Of a DNA stretch of 64,000 nucleotides, positions 49,225-58,469 are shown piece after piece. Location: contig JACJYD010000003.1 in assembly GCA_020636275.1 (NCBI GenBank), forward strand, positions 186,001 to 250,000. Reading direction: 5' to 3'. This DNA comes from Lewinellaceae bacterium (GTDB lineage: Bacteria; Bacteroidota; Bacteroidia; Chitinophagales; Saprospiraceae). A model generated the notes under the pieces. It did not search any database. It was not told where the DNA came from and saw nothing but the letters and a program-made list of their open reading frames with translations. The translations under genes and the position numbers were made by a program. Within the stretch, counting starts at the first letter, position 1. Each line of letters starts with the position of its first letter.

Positions 49225-49230
49225 GATCTG

Positions 49231-49268
49231 TTCCCCCGCCGATAGGCGCGCGCCTATCGGCGGGGGAA
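49231..49268. terminator. 38-bp perfect palindrome between convergent genes
   Basis: Left 49231-49249 (TTCCCCCGCCGATAGGCGC) and right 49250-49268 are exact complements with no loop. It lies 6 bases from either stop codon of the convergent dehydrogenase and SprA-like genes. Confidence 0.9.
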
Positions 49269-49273
49269 TCAAT

Positions 49274-52200
49274 TTAAAACGTCGCCGCCATTTGCGCCCG
49301 ACCCACGTGTACCACCCGGGCCGTTCCCGTTTTTCTGCCTTCATAACTCAAACTCATGCGCACATTCCGTGCGATCTGCCGGTCGAGACTGAGGCTCCAA
49401 AGGTAATTGCGTCCTTTTTGCAGGCCGTTGAGAAAGGCAAATCCCACGGCTGAGGTAGTCTCGCCGTCGAAGGCGACCTGCACGAAACTCAGACTGAGGC
49501 GAAGGGAGGTCTTACTGCTTTGATTGTAGGTGCTCTCAACCTTGAAATCGTGGAAGGTCCCCTTCTCCTGCGCCCCGCCCTGGTTTTCGGACTGCTCGTA
49601 GCGGTAGCCGAAGATGCTTCGGAAGGAGCTGGAGGGGAGCCAGCTGAACCGGGGCTCCAGTTTGAAGAACCGGATTTCGTAATTCTGATCGGGGAAGGCT
49701 TCCCGCTCGCTGATGCGCCAGCCCCGCGAGGCGGAGAGCTGCAGGCTGAAAGCCCGGCTGAGGTTCCAGCGGCCGCGCAGGGTCTGTTCGATGTTGCGGC
49801 GCCCTTCCAGCCCGGTGGTGAGGATGAGTTTGCTCTGCTGGTCGGTCCAGCTGGCCTGCAGGTCGTATACCGGGTTGTTCTGGTTGAAGAAAAGGGTATT
49901 CTGGATCAGGGTGCGGGTGGATACCAGGGCGGTGTCGGTCACGTCGAGTTGAAAGGGATTCCAGGGCGAAACGCCTTCCAGGTCGCGCACGTTGCGGGTG
50001 ATCTGCCAGGTGGCCGAACTGGAGAACCGGCTGATCAGTTTCCGGACGCCCCGCTGTCCGAACCATACTGCCCGGGGCTCCAGCCGGAGACTTTGGTTGA
50101 AGAGCACATTGTTGGTGCGAATGAATTCATTGGAAAAGAGGACGATCCGCTCGTGGGTGCCCTCGTCGGGGTTGGGAGCGAGGACGAATTCGTTGACCTG
50201 TTCCTGCCCGTCGCCGTTGAAGTCGATATGCTGGTAGAGGCCGGCCCCGTCGATGACGGGCCGGTAGATAAAAAACAGCTTTTGCTCCTGACCGGAGCCG
50301 AGCTGGTAGTTGGAGCTATACCGGAAGGCGCCTTTGAACAGGACCAGGGAATAGTCGATGCGCCCCAAGTAGGTTTCGGCGGGATCCAGGTCGACGAGGC
50401 TGGTGTCGCTGACCTGGAGCTTGCGGTAGTTGAGGTCCCAGCCGACCCGGGAACTGCGTCCGGCCTGCCAGAATCCTTCCCATTTGAGCTCGCGGGCCCG
50501 GCTGGAGCGGAGAAAATCCTGGTCCAGGGGCACGAAATCGCTTCGCTGGCTAACCGTGAGGGTGGTTTGCCCTTTTTCGGATTCCGGACTTTTCACATAT
50601 AGTCGGAGCAGGTCGTAGTAAAAGCTGAACGAGGATAACGTATCGGCGCCCACATATCGACGCCGGTTTTGTTCCCGTTCGCCGTAGGCGCCGATGCCCC
50701 AGTTCTGCAATTTTGGAAATCGCTTTTCGGCCTTGAAATTGGGCCGGAAAAAGCGGGTTTCTTCTATTGCTCCCTTGCTTTGCAGGTAGTTCGCCTGGAT
50801 GTCGAGGTCCCAGGCCGGCCGGTTGATGCTGAGCTGTCCGGCCTGGCGCAAGCCTTCATATTGCCCGGGTTGCAGGAAGGCGCTCAAATGGTAGCCGAGG
50901 CGTCCGCCCAGCGAGTCGTTTGCCAGCTGAAACCCGGCACTTCCCAGGTGTTGGGCGCCCGTGATCGAATTGGCCACGTTCCAGTCGCGGCTAAACTCGG
51001 GATCGCGGTAGGGGTTGAGGGCCTGGAAATTGGGGTCGGTCCATTCGTAGCGGGCGTCGACGGCGGTCCTCCACCGCTCGCCGAGCCGGTAGCGGTCGCG
51101 GTAGGCAACCATGCCGGCGATGCCCCAGTCGTCTTGCTGGTCAAGCGTGGAAAAGCGGTTTTGGTTCCGGAAACTGGCGCCGCCTTCCCATTCGATACGC
51201 CCTTCCTTGGAAAGCTGATAGGCGCCTCCCGCGGTGAACAACTGGAGCTGCTGTGGCGGCACTAACTGGATGACGGGTTCATACCGGCCTTGTTTTCCCA
51301 GCAGCGGATCGGGCGCCACCCAGGCGTAGACGAACCCGTTTGCGTCGGAGTTGAGCCGGATGTAGTTGCCCTTTCCCGGACCGAGGTCCGAAAAGCGGGC
51401 AATATAGAGCGGCGGATCGGAGCCGGTGGGCGGGTGGAACACGAGCACACCCGGGTAAACCGTCGTTCCTACAAGGGTGTCGACCAGGCGATAAGTGATG
51501 GGGTCCGGATTGGTCCCGATGGTGTCGATGCCGGACACCACGGCCTTGGAAGGATCATCCCCGGCATTTTTGAGGATATCGATCTGCTCCGGCGTCAGGA
51601 TGTCGTCGCCGATGGCCCGGCGGCCGTCCTGCTCGGAATAGAGGTTGACATACCCTTGCCAACGGTCCGATTCGAGGCGGGTGTTCAGGGCGTAGAGCGA
51701 GCGGGAATAGCGTTGATCGTTGTATTCAAACTCGACGATGATCCGGATGTCTTTGGTGATCAGCCTGCGGTTGGTGAACGTGACGTCGCCCCGGTTGTAG
51801 TCGATGACGTAGTCGGCATCCAGTCCGCGCTGCAATACCCGGCCGTCGATGAACACTTTTTCGGTGCCGGCCAGGATGATGATGAAGCGCTCGCCGTTGG
51901 CGCCCTGAAGGCGGTAAGGCCCCTGATTTCCTTCCTGCCCCTGGATGGTGTTGCGGGCAAATTTTCCACGGGCGACGGCCACGCTGGCCTGCGTTTGGAG
52001 TCGGAGCCGCCCGTCCAGCAACTCCTGCCGGTGGTCGAAAGTGGCGCCCTGGAGTTTTTTGAGGTAGTTCATGAAATACCCTTCCGGCCGCCGCAATTCG
52101 TAATCGCCCGCAGTAAGCAGGGTATTCCCTTTTTTCAATTGGATAAAAACGCGGTCGATCTCGCTTAGTTGCTGCGTGTTCCCCTCGGGTTGGATGGGGA

Positions 52201-52759
52201 TATTTTCGTCGCTCAGGGCGGCCTGCACTTCGATCCCGTCGCCGATGATGCCTCCCATCTGGAGGTTGAAGCGGGAGTTGAGCACCAGGTTCTGACGGTT
52301 GCCGAAGGAGATACCGCGGGCAAAACTGCCGTTGTAATCGAGGCCCTGGTAGGAGGGGAGCAAGCCGGTCCCGCCTTCTTCAAAAGGATTGTATTCCAGG
52401 CGTGGCGGACCTTCCTGGAGCGTGTCCCGGCGATCGAGGTCCAGCCGGCTCAGCGGGAGGGACAGGTTCCAGGGGAGTACGCGATAAGTGATTCGAACGG
52501 GTGTCCCCTCGGACAGCGGGCCTTCGGGAAGAAAGCGGATCGACCGGTCGCGGAGTTGGAAAAAAGCCGGATCGAGCAAAAGCGAGTCGGCATAGGCTAC
52601 CTCCACACTGGCGGGGAACAGGGAAAGCGAGTCCAGTTCCTGCCAATCGTAGCGGACCTCCAGGCTTGCTGTGCGCAAGTTGGAAAGCGCCTCGGGTTGC
52701 GCCTTTGCCAGGGTCGCCCAAAGCCCAAGTCCCACCAAAAGGAGTCCCTTTTTTGACAT
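49274..52759 (-). CDS. SprA-like outer-membrane protein (short homologue)
   Basis: 1161 residues. Sec signal (SKKGLLLVGLGLWATLAKAQ). Residues about 135-235 contain the SprA-type block GSFARGISFGNRQNLVLNSR, ALSDENIPIQPEGNTQQLSE and IDRVFIQLKKGNTLLTAGDY. SprA is the giant (>2300-residue) barrel of the T9SS translocon; this protein is half as long. The remainder is an alternating beta-strand pattern and it ends in phenylalanine, as many outer-membrane barrels do. Role unknown: it could be an accessory barrel for protein export or gliding. The minus strand shows TAATTTTG (52794-52801), a perfect -7 match. Confidence 0.8.
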   Translation of the reverse strand: MSKKGLLLVGLGLWATLAKAQPEALSNLRTASLEVRYDWQELDSLSLFPASVEVAYADSLLLDPAFFQLRDRSIRFLPEGPLSEGTPVRITYRVLPWNLSLPLSRLDLDRRDTLQEGPPRLEYNPFEEGGTGLLPSYQGLDYNGSFARGISFGNRQNLVLNSRFNLQMGGIIGDGIEVQAALSDENIPIQPEGNTQQLSEIDRVFIQLKKGNTLLTAGDYELRRPEGYFMNYLKKLQGATFDHRQELLDGRLRLQTQASVAVARGKFARNTIQGQEGNQGPYRLQGANGERFIIILAGTEKVFIDGRVLQRGLDADYVIDYNRGDVTFTNRRLITKDIRIIVEFEYNDQRYSRSLYALNTRLESDRWQGYVNLYSEQDGRRAIGDDILTPEQIDILKNAGDDPSKAVVSGIDTIGTNPDPITYRLVDTLVGTTVYPGVLVFHPPTGSDPPLYIARFSDLGPGKGNYIRLNSDANGFVYAWVAPDPLLGKQGRYEPVIQLVPPQQLQLFTAGGAYQLSKEGRIEWEGGASFRNQNRFSTLDQQDDWGIAGMVAYRDRYRLGERWRTAVDARYEWTDPNFQALNPYRDPEFSRDWNVANSITGAQHLGSAGFQLANDSLGGRLGYHLSAFLQPGQYEGLRQAGQLSINRPAWDLDIQANYLQSKGAIEETRFFRPNFKAEKRFPKLQNWGIGAYGEREQNRRRYVGADTLSSFSFYYDLLRLYVKSPESEKGQTTLTVSQRSDFVPLDQDFLRSSRARELKWEGFWQAGRSSRVGWDLNYRKLQVSDTSLVDLDPAETYLGRIDYSLVLFKGAFRYSSNYQLGSGQEQKLFFIYRPVIDGAGLYQHIDFNGDGQEQVNEFVLAPNPDEGTHERIVLFSNEFIRTNNVLFNQSLRLEPRAVWFGQRGVRKLISRFSSSATWQITRNVRDLEGVSPWNPFQLDVTDTALVSTRTLIQNTLFFNQNNPVYDLQASWTDQQSKLILTTGLEGRRNIEQTLRGRWNLSRAFSLQLSASRGWRISEREAFPDQNYEIRFFKLEPRFSWLPSSSFRSIFGYRYEQSENQGGAQEKGTFHDFKVESTYNQSSKTSLRLSLSFVQVAFDGETTSAVGFAFLNGLQKGRNYLWSLSLDRQIARNVRMSLSYEGRKTGTARVVHVGRAQMAATF

Positions 52760-52804
52760 GAAGGCCGCTTTCTGTTACCAACCAGAAAACGACCAAAATT
52801 AATA

Positions 52805-52845
52805 AAATGTATGTGGGCCGGCAGATCGCCGGCCCACATACATTT
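52805..52845. terminator. Perfect 18-bp hairpin after the barrel/Ig-like gene
   Basis: AAATGTATGTGGGCCGGC (52805-52822) pairs exactly with the segment 52828-52845. The right arm contains part of the stop codon (52844-52846) of the minus-strand gene, and the hairpin is followed by the -7 box of the SprA-like gene. Confidence 0.88.
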
Positions 52846-55273
52846 AAAAGTCAATTGTTCTTTGTTCCTCGTCGCTCCCCGCCCGGTTGGTGGCTGTCAA
52901 TACGATGGTGTTGCTGCCGCGCTGGAGCAGGAGGGTGGCGGTCAACACGCCCCTGCGGGTATCGAAGGTGAAATCCTTGACGGGCGCCCCGTTGATCGTC
53001 AGGGTTATTTCCTGTTGGCGGGTCACATTCGCGATAGTGGCTTCCAGGGTGCTGGAGGCTACGTTCGGGTTGAGCGGGTTGCTGGCTGGTTGAGAGATGG
53101 AGGTGATGGCAACATCGGGTTTGTTGCCCGGCGAAATGACGGCGGGCTTGCGATAGTTGAGGTTCGTCCGGGCTACCGCGCTCCCCGCATCATTGGTGGC
53201 GCTGATCTCCAGGTCGTTGCGGCCCTCCCGGAGGTCGACCGTAGCGCTGAACTGGCCGGTTTTCGGATCGAACTGAAATCCCCTCATTTCCTTTCCATTC
53301 ACCTTGAAGACGATCTTTTCCGGAGCGGAAACCTGCCCGACCCGGGCTTTTACTTCGTAAGGGGGCCTCGTCGCTCCGGACCCCGGTTTAGCCGGTTGCA
53401 GGAAGGTTACGTCCGGTTTCGGTGTGGGCGGCGGCGGCAGGCGGTAGGTCACCTGGATCGCATCTTCGGCCTTCCCGTCCTGGTTTTGTACGCGGATCAG
53501 GATGGTATTGTTCCCCGCGCGCAGGGCCGCCGTGGCCTGGAACTGCCCGTTGGCGTAGGTGAAGGCCGTAGTGGTATTGTTGTTCACCAAAAAAGTGATC
53601 TGGTTTTTCTGGGAAATATTTTTCATCGTGGCCTTGACCAGTACGGATGGTTCGGAAACCACCGCATTGTTGCCGGGTTGATTGATCGAAACGGCAGGCG
53701 GAGCAGGTGCCGGCGGTGGCGGCGGTGGTGGTGGTGGTGGCGGCGCCGGTTTGTCGTAAATGATCCGCACGGTTGCCTGATCCGATCCATAGGCATTTGT
53801 GCCTTTGATGCTGACATTATTTTCGCCCGCATTCAAGGGAAGCAAGTGCGTCAGGATTCCCGTCGAGGGGTTGTAGCTGAAGTTCGTTATCCTTTGTCCG
53901 TTGTTCAAAAAGACGATATCCGAAGAAGCGCTGACGTTTTTCAGGCTTGCTTTCAGGCTGACCGATGCCTTTTGGGTGGTCGTGGGATTAGCCGGCTCGT
54001 TGATGGTAACCTGCGGCGGCTTCGGACTGGGGACAGGTCCAGGTGTCGGGGAAGGGGACGGCGACGGGCTGGGCTTCGGCGATGGCGGTGGAGCAGGCGG
54101 AGCCGGGTTGGGCCGGGGTGTAGGCGGCGGCGTGATTCCCGTGCCCGTTTGGAAATAGATCTGTACCCGCTCCAGATCGCGTCCGTAGGTGTTGGACGCC
54201 TGGATATTGATGTCGTTCCGGCCGGGAACGAGGGGGAATGAAACGGCGAAATCCCCTCCGTAGAAGTCGAACGGCATCATGCGTCCATTGACCGTGCAAA
54301 CGACATCGGCCGCACTCTGCACCCCGGTGATGCGGGCTTTTACCAGCCCGTTGGAGTTGCTGCTTGAATAGGGATTTTGGGAAGGGTAGGTGATGGAGAT
54401 ATTCGGATATTTCCCGCGCTCTTTCCGGACCGGGGTGAGCGTCCAGCGCAGCCCCAGATTGGTATAGTGGTACCAGTCGCCGCGGCTGTCTGCCCATTGT
54501 TGGCCGTCGAGGAGGTTATTTCCGGTAAAGGTGATGCGGTGGCCCAGGCCGAGGGCAAAGCGGGGCGTGAGTTGAATGCCCACCTCTATACCTGCAGAGG
54601 GCGCTACGCCCAGAACACCTGTAGACGGAAGATTGTCGGGGGTGGTTTCGTAGACGCCGTCCAGGATCGCATTTTTCAATTCGCGGCGCGACTGCCCCAC
54701 GCTCAACCCTTTCAGGGAGGAATACCCGTCGTAGTAGGGCTGACCATTGGCATCCGCCTGGTCGATCCGGGTGAGGAAATAGTCGAAGCCGATACCTCCG
54801 TAGAGGGAGAAAAAGAGCCCCGGCCCCAGGCGATTGGTATTCCAGGTGAGGACGCCTTCGGCGGCTAATTCGCCGGTGGTGGTTTTATAGTTGTGATAGA
54901 CCAGTGCCCCCGGAACGTTGTAAGCGGCAGGGTAGTGGAGGTAGTCCAGGTTCAGCGATCCGTTCAGGCCGATATTTTGTTCGATATCGCCGGAGGGGGC
55001 GCCGTCGAGCCCGTACTGCCGGGCGTAGAGGAACCTGGCCCGGATATCGGCAGTAAAGGGAGAGGCCGGATGGTAGTAGAGGTTTTTCCCCAGGGTCAGG
55101 CCCAGTCCATACCCGTTGAAACGGGCTTTTACGTCGCTGGTCTGGTAGGAGAGTCCCCCGTTCACCCCGAAGGTCAGGTAGCCGGGACTGAGTTGATCGT
55201 ATACGCTGTTTTGGGCTGTGGCGGCCAATGTGAGAAAGAGGCCGGCAAGGAGAAAAAAGAGTCGGGTTTTCAT
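52844..55273 (-). CDS. Outer-membrane barrel protein with five Ig-like modules
   Basis: 809 residues from ATG giving MKTRLFFLLAGLFLTLAATA (Sec signal). Residues about 22-300 look like an outer-membrane beta-barrel (FGVNGGLSYQTSDVKARFNG; LGLGHRITFTGNNLLD). Five tandem modules of about 80-90 residues follow, each with the pattern N-G-x-x-x-x-F and GxNxI.I.xxNxxG (GRNDINIQASNTYG; GENNVSIKGTNAYG; GNNTILIRVQNQDG; GRNDLEISATNDAG; GSNTIVLTATNRAG), separated by proline/serine-rich linkers. No T9SS domain. Likely surface-exposed binding or structural protein, by analogy with barrel-plus-Ig adhesins. Confidence 0.8.
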   Translation of the reverse strand: MKTRLFFLLAGLFLTLAATAQNSVYDQLSPGYLTFGVNGGLSYQTSDVKARFNGYGLGLTLGKNLYYHPASPFTADIRARFLYARQYGLDGAPSGDIEQNIGLNGSLNLDYLHYPAAYNVPGALVYHNYKTTTGELAAEGVLTWNTNRLGPGLFFSLYGGIGFDYFLTRIDQADANGQPYYDGYSSLKGLSVGQSRRELKNAILDGVYETTPDNLPSTGVLGVAPSAGIEVGIQLTPRFALGLGHRITFTGNNLLDGQQWADSRGDWYHYTNLGLRWTLTPVRKERGKYPNISITYPSQNPYSSSNSNGLVKARITGVQSAADVVCTVNGRMMPFDFYGGDFAVSFPLVPGRNDINIQASNTYGRDLERVQIYFQTGTGITPPPTPRPNPAPPAPPPSPKPSPSPSPSPTPGPVPSPKPPQVTINEPANPTTTQKASVSLKASLKNVSASSDIVFLNNGQRITNFSYNPSTGILTHLLPLNAGENNVSIKGTNAYGSDQATVRIIYDKPAPPPPPPPPPPPAPAPPAVSINQPGNNAVVSEPSVLVKATMKNISQKNQITFLVNNNTTTAFTYANGQFQATAALRAGNNTILIRVQNQDGKAEDAIQVTYRLPPPPTPKPDVTFLQPAKPGSGATRPPYEVKARVGQVSAPEKIVFKVNGKEMRGFQFDPKTGQFSATVDLREGRNDLEISATNDAGSAVARTNLNYRKPAVISPGNKPDVAITSISQPASNPLNPNVASSTLEATIANVTRQQEITLTINGAPVKDFTFDTRRGVLTATLLLQRGSNTIVLTATNRAGSDEEQRTIDF

Positions 55274-55302
55274 GATGGCTGGGTTTGACGTTTTCCAAGT
55301 GA

Positions 55303-55333
55303 TAAAAGTATCGTTTCCGGGGCCATTATCAAA
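55303..55333 (-). promoter_or_regulatory. Promoter of the barrel/Ig-like gene
   Basis: Minus strand TTTG (55330-55333), 19 bases, TACTTTTA (55303-55310): correct spacing, one mismatch in the -7 element. Predicted start about 23 bases before the ATG at 55273. Confidence 0.65.
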
Positions 55334-55372
55334 ATGGCCCTTTTTTGTCAGGCGGGGAATTTCGAAATGCCA

Positions 55373-55380
55373 TATCTTTG
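55373..55380 (+). promoter_or_regulatory. Candidate -7 box of the heme peroxidase gene
   Basis: TATCTTTG, exact match to TAnnTTTG, 100 bases before the start codon. The nearest TTTG is 25 bases upstream, longer than the usual 19-20. The leader also holds an AAGACGG...CCGTCTT hairpin. Confidence 0.4.
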
Positions 55381-55479
55381 TACGATCTGTTTGCATCCCA
55401 GTTGAAAAAAAAATTGAAGACGGACAATTCGGCCCGTCTTTGCCAGGAAATGTTACCCATGAGCTAAACCTATACGACT

Positions 55480-58386
55480 ATGCGCATTCGTGCATTATTT
55501 ACCCTCATCTGTTTTGGGATAACTTTAACAGCCTTCTCTCAGGAAGTCAGATCTTTTGACGGAACCGGAAATAACACGGCAAACCCCAATTGGGGCGCAA
55601 AAGGGACCCAATTGCTGCGCCTGGGCCCGGTGACTTACGGCGACGGGATCTCCACCCTCGCCGGACTGGGATTTCCCAACCCCCGCCTGATCAGCAACAC
55701 GCTTTTTACCCAGGATACGTTCATTCCCGATCCCTACGGGCATAGCGATTTCATTTGGGTGTTCGGGCAGTTCATCGACCACGATATCACCTTTATTCCG
55801 GATGGGACCGAAAATGTCTTCATCAATATTCCCCAGGGCGACACTTTCTTCGACCCCTGGAACACGGGCCAGGTGAAGATCCTCTTCCGGCGCTCACAGC
55901 CTGCCCCGGGCACAGGTACCGGGTTGAACAACCCGCGACAACAGTTCAATAACATAACGGCCTTTATCGATGCCTCGGCCGTTTATGGATCCGATCAATC
56001 CCGTGCCGATTGGTTGCGTTCCTTTTCCGGCGGGAAATTAAAAGTTTCGGCGGGCGATCTATTGCCCTATAACACGACCGACGGGCAGTTGGGGAGCTCG
56101 ATCGACCCCGGTGCACCCCATATGGACAATCCGGTGGGGGCCACTGACAAGCTCTTCGTCGCCGGAGATGTACGGGCCAATGAACAACCGCTGTTGGTCG
56201 TGATGCACACTCTTTTTGTGCGCGAACACAACCGGCTGTGCGATGTCCTGGCGGAAGCAAATCCGGGCTGGACCGACGAGCAGCTCTACCAACAGGCCCG
56301 GCGCCTGGTGAGCGGCATGGTCCAGCGCATCACTTTTGAAGAGTGGTTGCCGACCCTTGGCGTCGTGCTGGATCCCTACACCGGCTATGACCCCTCGGTC
56401 AACCCGGGGATATCCAATGAGTTCTCAGCGGCGGGATTCCGGCTTGGACATACCATGATCAATGAAATGGTGCAGCGCATCGATCTGAACGGGAATACGA
56501 TCCCCGAAGGGAACCTGGTGCTCAAGGACGGGTTTTTCATTCCGGATGTCATCCAGTCGATCGGACTCGAGCCCTACTGCAAGGGGATGGCGATCCAGGA
56601 AATGCAGCAGGTCGATACCCGGGTGATCGGTTCGGTGCGGAATTTTCTCTTCGGCCCTCCCGGAGCCGGCGGACTCGACCTGGCCTCCATCAATATCGGC
56701 CGGGGCCGCGAACGGGGTATTCTGCGTCTCAACGGACTCCGGGTTGCCCTGGGCCTTCCCGCCCATACCAGCTTTTCGGATATTTCCAGCAACCCGGCTT
56801 TTGCATCCACCCTCCAGTCGCTGTATTCCGATCCAAACAACGTCGAACTCTGGGTGGGCTTGCTGGCGGAAGATCCCCTGCCCAATTCGGTATTCGGTCC
56901 CACCCTCCACGACCTGCTCCAGGCTCAATTTGCCAGTTTGCGCGATGGCGACCGATTTTACTACAAAAACGATCCCGCCCTCTCGCAAGACGACCTGGAC
57001 CTGATCGAGAACACCACCATGCGCGATATCGTGTTGCGAAATACCCAGATACCGGTTCTGCAGCAAGAGGTCTTTCTCGCCATGCCCCACGAAATGCTCT
57101 GCCAGAGCAACGACCCCTCCGTTTCCATCACCGGTTTTGTGCAAACCGAGTCCGGAGATCCGGTGGAAGGGGTTGATGTGCAATTGTTTATGACGACCCA
57201 GGGGTTGAATATGGGCACGGTGACATCGGATGCCCTGGGCGCTTTCGACATGGGGCAAATGATGACCTGCGCAGGCTATATGGCGACCCCCGAACGGGAC
57301 GATGATGCGGAGAACGGCGTCACCACACTCGACCTGGTGATCCTGCAGCAACATATCCTGGGCATCAATCCGCTCACTTCGCCCTATAAGCTTATCGCCG
57401 CCGACGCCAACCGCACCGGCACGATCACCACGACCGACATGGTGGAGATCCGGAAGGTGATCCTCCATATTTCCCAGGCATTTACCAACAACACCTCCTG
57501 GCGCTTTGTCGATGCCTCCTATGTATTCCAGGACCCCACACATCCGTTCAACGAGGACTTTCCCGAAGTCATTCCGATCTCCAATCTGCAGGAAGCGGCA
57601 GAGCTCAACTTCGTGGGGATAAAAGTGGGTGATCTGAACAACAGTGTGCAACCTTCTTCCCTGGCTGGAGGGGAGACCGGTGTTCGCTCCGACGAGCAAC
57701 TGGTCTTCGAGATCACCGATGAAATGTTGTCGGAAGGAACGGTGCACGAAGTGGCTTTCCGGGCAAAAAATATCGACCGGATCGCCGGTTTCCAATTTAC
57801 GCTCAACTACTCGCTCGAGGACCTCGAATTGGTGGGCATTCGATCGAATAGCCTGCCGGATTTTTCCGCACAAAACTTCTACCACATGCCCGAAGCCGGG
57901 GCCATTGCGTTTAGCTGGAACGGAGATACGGAAGGGCTGAGTGCCGACCGGGCCCTGTTCACCCTCCAATTCAGGGCGAAGACCAGCGGTCCGAAAGTGT
58001 GTCAGGCACTGACGATCAATTCACGTTATACCAAAGCGGAAGCCTATACCCGCGCCTACGACCCCCTGGAGACGGCCCTTCTTTTCCATTGCATGGACGG
58101 CCCGATGTTGGTTTACAACAAATTCGAGTTATACCAAAACATGCCCAATCCCGTTCAGGAAACAACGGAGATCGGGTTCTACCTGCCTGAAGCGGGGTCT
58201 GCACGTTTGCAGATCTTCGATGAAAGCGGCCGCTTGCTGCTCACCCGCCAGGGCGATTTTCCCAAAGGCTCGAACCGCTTGCAAGTGGACCGCCGTGAAC
58301 TGGGCCGAACGACCGGAGTATTGTACTACCAGGTAGAATCGGAACAGGGAAAAGCAACCCGGAAAATGGTCCTTGCCGGGCTGTAA
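55480..58386 (+). CDS. Animal-type heme peroxidase with dockerin-like and cohesin-like domains, T9SS cargo
   Basis: 968 residues. Sec signal (RIRALFTLICFGITLTAFSQ). The peroxidase domain (about 25-545) shows the distal-histidine context QFIDHDITFIPDG, MHTLFVREHNRLCD, and the proximal region FRLGHTMINEM. After it come a CNA-B-like segment, a dockerin-like calcium-binding segment (TTLDLVILQQHILGINPL; DANRTGTITTTDMVEI), a cohesin-like region (FQFTLNYSLEDLELVGI) and a T9SS sorting domain (ELYQNMPNPVQETTEIGFYL). It probably oxidises halides or phenols outside the cell. Dockerin plus cohesin-like modules in a single polypeptide is unusual. Confidence 0.93.
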   Translation: MRIRALFTLICFGITLTAFSQEVRSFDGTGNNTANPNWGAKGTQLLRLGPVTYGDGISTLAGLGFPNPRLISNTLFTQDTFIPDPYGHSDFIWVFGQFIDHDITFIPDGTENVFINIPQGDTFFDPWNTGQVKILFRRSQPAPGTGTGLNNPRQQFNNITAFIDASAVYGSDQSRADWLRSFSGGKLKVSAGDLLPYNTTDGQLGSSIDPGAPHMDNPVGATDKLFVAGDVRANEQPLLVVMHTLFVREHNRLCDVLAEANPGWTDEQLYQQARRLVSGMVQRITFEEWLPTLGVVLDPYTGYDPSVNPGISNEFSAAGFRLGHTMINEMVQRIDLNGNTIPEGNLVLKDGFFIPDVIQSIGLEPYCKGMAIQEMQQVDTRVIGSVRNFLFGPPGAGGLDLASINIGRGRERGILRLNGLRVALGLPAHTSFSDISSNPAFASTLQSLYSDPNNVELWVGLLAEDPLPNSVFGPTLHDLLQAQFASLRDGDRFYYKNDPALSQDDLDLIENTTMRDIVLRNTQIPVLQQEVFLAMPHEMLCQSNDPSVSITGFVQTESGDPVEGVDVQLFMTTQGLNMGTVTSDALGAFDMGQMMTCAGYMATPERDDDAENGVTTLDLVILQQHILGINPLTSPYKLIAADANRTGTITTTDMVEIRKVILHISQAFTNNTSWRFVDASYVFQDPTHPFNEDFPEVIPISNLQEAAELNFVGIKVGDLNNSVQPSSLAGGETGVRSDEQLVFEITDEMLSEGTVHEVAFRAKNIDRIAGFQFTLNYSLEDLELVGIRSNSLPDFSAQNFYHMPEAGAIAFSWNGDTEGLSADRALFTLQFRAKTSGPKVCQALTINSRYTKAEAYTRAYDPLETALLFHCMDGPMLVYNKFELYQNMPNPVQETTEIGFYLPEAGSARLQIFDESGRLLLTRQGDFPKGSNRLQVDRRELGRTTGVLYYQVESEQGKATRKMVLAGL

Positions 58387-58422
58387 ACTTTTGGCGGGCA
58401 CCATAGGGGCCCGCCAAAAGTT
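58386..58422 (+). terminator. 13-bp hairpin after the heme peroxidase gene
   Basis: AACTTTTGGCGGG (58386-58398) pairs with CCCGCCAAAAGTT (58410-58422). It starts on the last base of the TAA stop codon. Confidence 0.8.
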
Positions 58423-58469
58423 AAATTAAAAAGGGATTTTTGGTAACTTCCCGCCGGTAAATACAAATT

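Noticed and set aside
56425..57969. Minus-strand open frame of 514 codons over the peroxidase gene
   Set aside because: Shadow frame; no motifs, while the plus-strand frame has clear peroxidase and T9SS sequences.
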